Of a DNA stretch of 12,687 nt, positions 10,410 to 12,687 are shown in pieces. Location: contig JAMWDA010000026.1 of the NCBI GenBank assembly GCA_023818995.1, forward strand, positions 1 to 12,687. The letters are read 5' to 3'. Position 1 is the stretch's first letter; every line of letters starts with the position of its first letter. Made by a program: the position numbers and the translations under genes. This DNA is from Candidatus Omnitrophota bacterium. GTDB taxonomy: Bacteria > Omnitrophota > Gorgyraeia > Duberdicusellales > 4484-171. Below the pieces are notes generated by a model, which was given only the letters and a program-made list of their open reading frames with translations, made no database searches and was not told the DNA's origin.

Positions 10410-11627
10410 ATGGGTAAAGAAAAATTTGTTAGGACAAAAACCCATGTTAACATTGGAACAATTGGCCACGTTGACCATGGTAAGACTACTTTAACTTCAG
10501 CTATCACCAAAGTAATGGAAGCAAGAGGTTTATCTAAATATATACCTTACGATGAGGTAGCAAAAGCAAGTGAAGTTCAAGGTAGACGCGATGAGACAAA
10601 AATTTTAACAATTGCTATTTCCCATGTTGAGTATGAAACCAATAATCGGCACTATGCCCATATAGATTGTCCCGGACATGCTGATTATATTAAGAATATG
10701 ATTACAGGGGCAGCACAGATGGATGGTGCTATTTTAGTAGTAGCAGCAACCGATGGGCCAATGCCTCAGACAAGAGAACATATACTTTTAGCTCGTCAGG
10801 TAAATGTTCCTGCCATTGTAGTATTTATTAACAAGGTTGATTTAATGGAGGATCAGGAGTTAGTTGATTTAGTAGAGATAGAAGTGAGAGAATTGCTTTC
10901 TAAGTATGAATTTCCCGGCAATACTATACCCGTGGTGAGAGGTTCTGCATGGAAAGCTTTGCAGTGTGGATGCGGTAAAGAAGATTGTCCTAATTGTAAA
11001 TCAATACTGGAACTTATGAAAGCGGTTGATGAGCATATACCTACTCCTAAGAGGGATATCGATAAACCTTTACTTATGGCGATAGAGGATGTTTTCTCTA
11101 TCTCTGGTAGAGGAACGGTAGTTACTGGTAGGATAGAACGGGGAAAGGTAAAATTAAATGATGAAGTAGAAATTGTAGGATTAGCTCCTACTACTAAGAA
11201 AACAGTAGTTACAGGAATAGAGATGTTTCGTAAACTACTTGATGAAGGTCAAGCGGGAGATAATGTAGGTTTACTTTTAAGAGGTATAGAGAAGAATGAA
11301 GTAGAACGTGGAATGGTAATTGCTGTTCCCGGTTCGATTACCCCCCATACCAAGTTTAAAGCTCAAATTTATGCTTTAAAAAAAGAGGAAGGTGGTAGGC
11401 ATACACCATTTTTTAGTGGATATAGACCTCAGTTTTATATAAGAACAACCGATGTTACAGGAACAGTAAAGTTACCTCAAGGTGTAGAGATGGTTATGCC
11501 GGGAGATAATGTTAACGTAGAAGTAGAGCTTATTCAACCGGTTGCTATTGAGAAGGAGATGCGTTTTGCCATAAGAGAAGGCGGAAGAACAGTAGGAGCA
11601 GGAGTGGTAACGGAAATCCTCGCATAA
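10410..11627 (+). CDS. tuf: Translation elongation factor Tu, with atypical switch I and a four-cysteine cluster
   Basis: EF-Tu delivers aminoacyl-tRNA to the ribosomal A site as a GTP complex. The 405 residues include the P-loop GHVDHGKT (19-26), DCPGH (86-90, with the catalytic His90) and NKVD (141-144). The GSA of G5 (178-180) is followed by Trp181 where most family members have Leu. Domains 2 and 3 are complete, including [24 protein letters not shown] and the terminal [10 protein letters not shown]. Two features are odd. In switch I (about 46-72) there are five extra residues, and the usual RGITI reads KILTI, so the magnesium-coordinating Thr67 remains but Arg and Gly are lost. Just after G5, Cys186, Cys188, Cys193 and Cys196 form a CxC-x4-CxxC cluster. 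The reading frame is intact and the protein otherwise very conserved, so this looks like a functional EF-Tu of an unusual type. Synteny supports it as the main copy. Confidence 0.98.
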   Translation: MGKEKFVRTKTHVNIGTIGHVDHGKTTLTSAITKVMEARGLSKYIPYDEVAKASEVQGRRDETKILTIAISHVEYETNNRHYAHIDCPGHADYIKNMITGAAQMDGAILVVAATDGPMPQTREHILLARQVNVPAIVVFINKVDLMEDQELVDLVEIEVRELLSKYEFPGNTIPVVRGSAWKALQCGCGKEDCPNCKSILELMKAVDEHIPTPKRDIDKPLLMAIEDVFSISGRGTVVTGRIERGKVKLNDEVEIVGLAPTTKKTVVTGIEMFRKLLDEGQAGDNVGLLLRGIEKNEVERGMVIAVPGSITPHTKFKAQIYALKKEEGGRHTPFFSGYRPQFYIRTTDVTGTVKLPQGVEMVMPGDNVNVEVELIQPVAIEKEMRFAIREGGRTVGAGVVTEILA

Positions 11628-11639
11628 TCAATAATAGTG

Positions 11640-11948
11640 ATGCTTAAGATTAGGATAAAATTAAAAGCTTTTGATTATAGACTTTTGGACCAGTCGGTTC
11701 AAGAAATAATTGAAGTAGCTTTAAGAACAGGAGCAAAGGTTAATGGTCCAATACCTCTACCTACTAAGAAAAAAATTTACACAGTTAATCGTTCTACAAA
11801 CATAGATAAGAAGTCAAGAGAACAGTTTATGTTAGCTATACATAAGAGAATAATTGATTTAGATAATCCTACACCTAAAACCATAGAGGCTTTACGTAAG
11901 TTGAATCTTCCTGCAGGGATAAATGTAGAAATAACCCAGGAAGTTTAA
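11640..11948 (+). CDS. rpsJ: 30S ribosomal protein S10 (NusE)
   Basis: S10 is a 30S head protein. In studied bacteria, as NusE, it also binds NusB and NusG in transcription antitermination and transcription-translation coupling. From ATG 11640 it has 102 residues, the normal length. Family motifs include [15 protein letters not shown] at the N-terminus, [20 protein letters not shown] in the middle, [16 protein letters not shown] with its conserved His, and [23 protein letters not shown] at the end. An in-frame GTG at 11637 would add one Met. The ATG fits the family start better. The gene follows tuf by only 12 bases with no SD, so it probably depends on translation of tuf. It is the first gene of the S10 group, here joined directly to the str group. 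Confidence 0.98.
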   Translation: MLKIRIKLKAFDYRLLDQSVQEIIEVALRTGAKVNGPIPLPTKKKIYTVNRSTNIDKKSREQFMLAIHKRIIDLDNPTPKTIEALRKLNLPAGINVEITQEV

Positions 11949-11984
11949 GTATTTTTTGATTAAAAAGTGTGAAGGTAATCTTTT

Positions 11985-11990
11985 AAGGAG
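11985..11990 (+). promoter_or_regulatory. SD-like site in the rpsJ-rplC gap, too far from the rplC ATG
   Basis: AAGGAG is the best SD match in the 68-base gap, but 26 bases separate it from ATG 12017. It lies 5 bases before an in-frame ATT at 11996. It sits in the loop of a possible 5-bp hairpin (ATCTT 11978-11982 with AAGAT 11991-11995). A degraded similar sequence, TCTTTAAGAGAT, recurs at 12005-12016 directly before the ATG. The rest of the gap is AT-rich, with no terminator-like hairpin. Confidence 0.45.
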
Positions 11991-12016
11991 AAGATATTTT
12001 ATTTTCTTTAAGAGAT

Positions 12017-12646
12017 ATGATTAAAGAAATTTTTGGGAAAAAATTAGGAATGACTCAAGTTTTTGATGAAAATGGTAATATGTTTGGGGTTAGTGTAGTA
12101 GAGGTTGAGCCTGTCCGTATCTTAGAAAAGGTAATTTATCCTACAAAAATTAGAGCAAAAATAGGTTGTTTTAAGGTTTCTCCCGATAGGGTTAATCGCT
12201 TAAAAAAACCTCTCTTGGGTTATTTTAGCAAGATGGGAGTTGAACCCTATAGAATGATTAAAGAGGTAGAAATAGAGGATGAGAGTAATTTAGAAGTGAA
12301 TAAGGATGTAGGTATTGAAATATTTTCTGAAGGAGATAAGGTAGATGTGCGTGCCAAGAATAAAGGGAGAGGTTTTCAAGGAGGGATGAGACGTCATGGT
12401 TGGTCAGGAGGACCAGATTCTCATGGTTCAATGACCCATCGACGTATGGGTTCAGCAGGAGCCAATACCGATCCTGGTAGAGTAGTTAAAGGTCATAGGA
12501 TGCCTGGTCACATGGGTAATTCTTATGTAACGATTAGAAATCTAAGAGTTTTGAAGATAGATAAGGAGAAAAATGTTTTGTTTATCCAAGGGGCTATTCC
12601 TGGCTCGGTAAAAACAATATTAAAGATTAAAAAGGTTAAAAGATAG
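12017..12646 (+). CDS. rplC: 50S ribosomal protein L3
   Basis: L3 binds 23S rRNA early in 50S assembly and sends a long loop toward the peptidyl-transferase centre. Its 209 residues match the E. coli length. The N-terminus MIKEIFGKKLGMTQVFDENG is typical and supports ATG 12017. The central region has KPLLGYFSKMGVEPYRMIKE. The loop from GRGFQGGMRRHGWSGGP (117-133) through SHGSMTHRRMGSAGANTDPG to VKGHRMPGHMGN (157-168) is the family signature. At His165, E. coli has Gln150, which is methylated by PrmB, so that modification cannot occur here. Its loop (MTHRRMGSAGANTDPG) differs from the common form with HRRPGSIG. The start has an unusual ribosome-binding arrangement, described separately. The stop lies 3 bases before rplD. 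Confidence 0.98.
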   Translation: MIKEIFGKKLGMTQVFDENGNMFGVSVVEVEPVRILEKVIYPTKIRAKIGCFKVSPDRVNRLKKPLLGYFSKMGVEPYRMIKEVEIEDESNLEVNKDVGIEIFSEGDKVDVRAKNKGRGFQGGMRRHGWSGGPDSHGSMTHRRMGSAGANTDPGRVVKGHRMPGHMGNSYVTIRNLRVLKIDKEKNVLFIQGAIPGSVKTILKIKKVKR

Positions 12647-12649
12647 TTT

Positions 12650-12687
12650 ATGACCACATTGGATGTAGTTAATAAAGCAGGAGAAAA
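12650..12687 (+). CDS. rplD: 50S ribosomal protein L4 (N-terminal fragment, 3' partial)
   Basis: An ATG three bases after the rplC stop opens a frame that runs to the window edge, reading MTTLDVVNKAGE. L4 proteins often begin with a short beta strand of this kind (such as MxLDVxNxxGK), and L4 nearly always follows L3 in the S10 operon. L4 lines the peptide exit tunnel. In E. coli it also represses its own operon, but nothing here can test that. With only 12 codons visible, the call rests mostly on synteny. The tight spacing suggests coupling to rplC. Confidence 0.85.
   Translation, partial: MTTLDVVNKAGE

Noticed and set aside
11949-12016. Promoter or terminator in the rpsJ-rplC gap
   Set aside because: A TTGATT (11956) and a TAATCT (11976) are only 14 bases apart and match poorly. 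There is no GC-rich stem before the T-run at 11952-11957.

Overview
The window is a continuous stretch of housekeeping genes, all on the + strand: rpoB (5' end cut off by the window edge), rpoC, rpsL, rpsG, fusA, tuf, rpsJ, rplC and the first 12 codons of rplD. This is the classic bacterial order in which the RNA polymerase beta/beta' genes run into the str operon (S12, S7, EF-G, EF-Tu) and then into the S10 operon (S10, L3, L4). No gap exceeds 70 bases. I see no GC-rich hairpin with a T-tract, no RNA gene, no mobile element and no CRISPR.

The organism is a bacterium with an AT-rich genome and strong use of AGA/AGG for arginine. RpoB carries the coiled-coil insertion of diderm (Gram-negative type) bacteria before its catalytic lysines but lacks the large beta-i4 insertion of E. 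coli. RpoC carries an insertion domain inside the trigger loop (SI3 type). These features, the S10-type cluster and an atypical EF-Tu suggest a deep-branching diderm lineage, possibly near the Planctomycetes-Verrucomicrobia-Chlamydiae/Omnitrophota group. That placement is an inference from memory of protein features and is of low certainty.

Layout: 1-3381 rpoB; 3391-7359 rpoC; 7386-7760 rpsL; 7776-8243 rpsG; 8299-10356 fusA; 10410-11627 tuf; 11640-11948 rpsJ; 12017-12646 rplC; 12650 to the end rplD. The products are the catalytic core of transcription, proteins of the ribosomal decoding and peptidyl-transferase regions, and the two elongation GTPases. Shared direction and tight spacing suggest co-transcription. 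Strong Shine-Dalgarno (SD) motifs precede rpsL, rpsG and tuf. rpoC and rpsJ have no visible SD, and in fusA and rplC the SD-like motif sits at the wrong distance from the most likely ATG.

I found no undescribed multi-gene system. The most unusual signal is in EF-Tu. Its switch I effector loop has five extra residues and lacks the near-universal Arg-Gly-Ile-Thr-Ile motif, while EF-G next door keeps that motif. EF-Tu also has a Cys-x-Cys-x4-Cys-x2-Cys cluster just after the G5 motif that could bind a metal. Smaller oddities are a histidine in L3 where E. coli has the methylated glutamine, and the SD placement before rplC.
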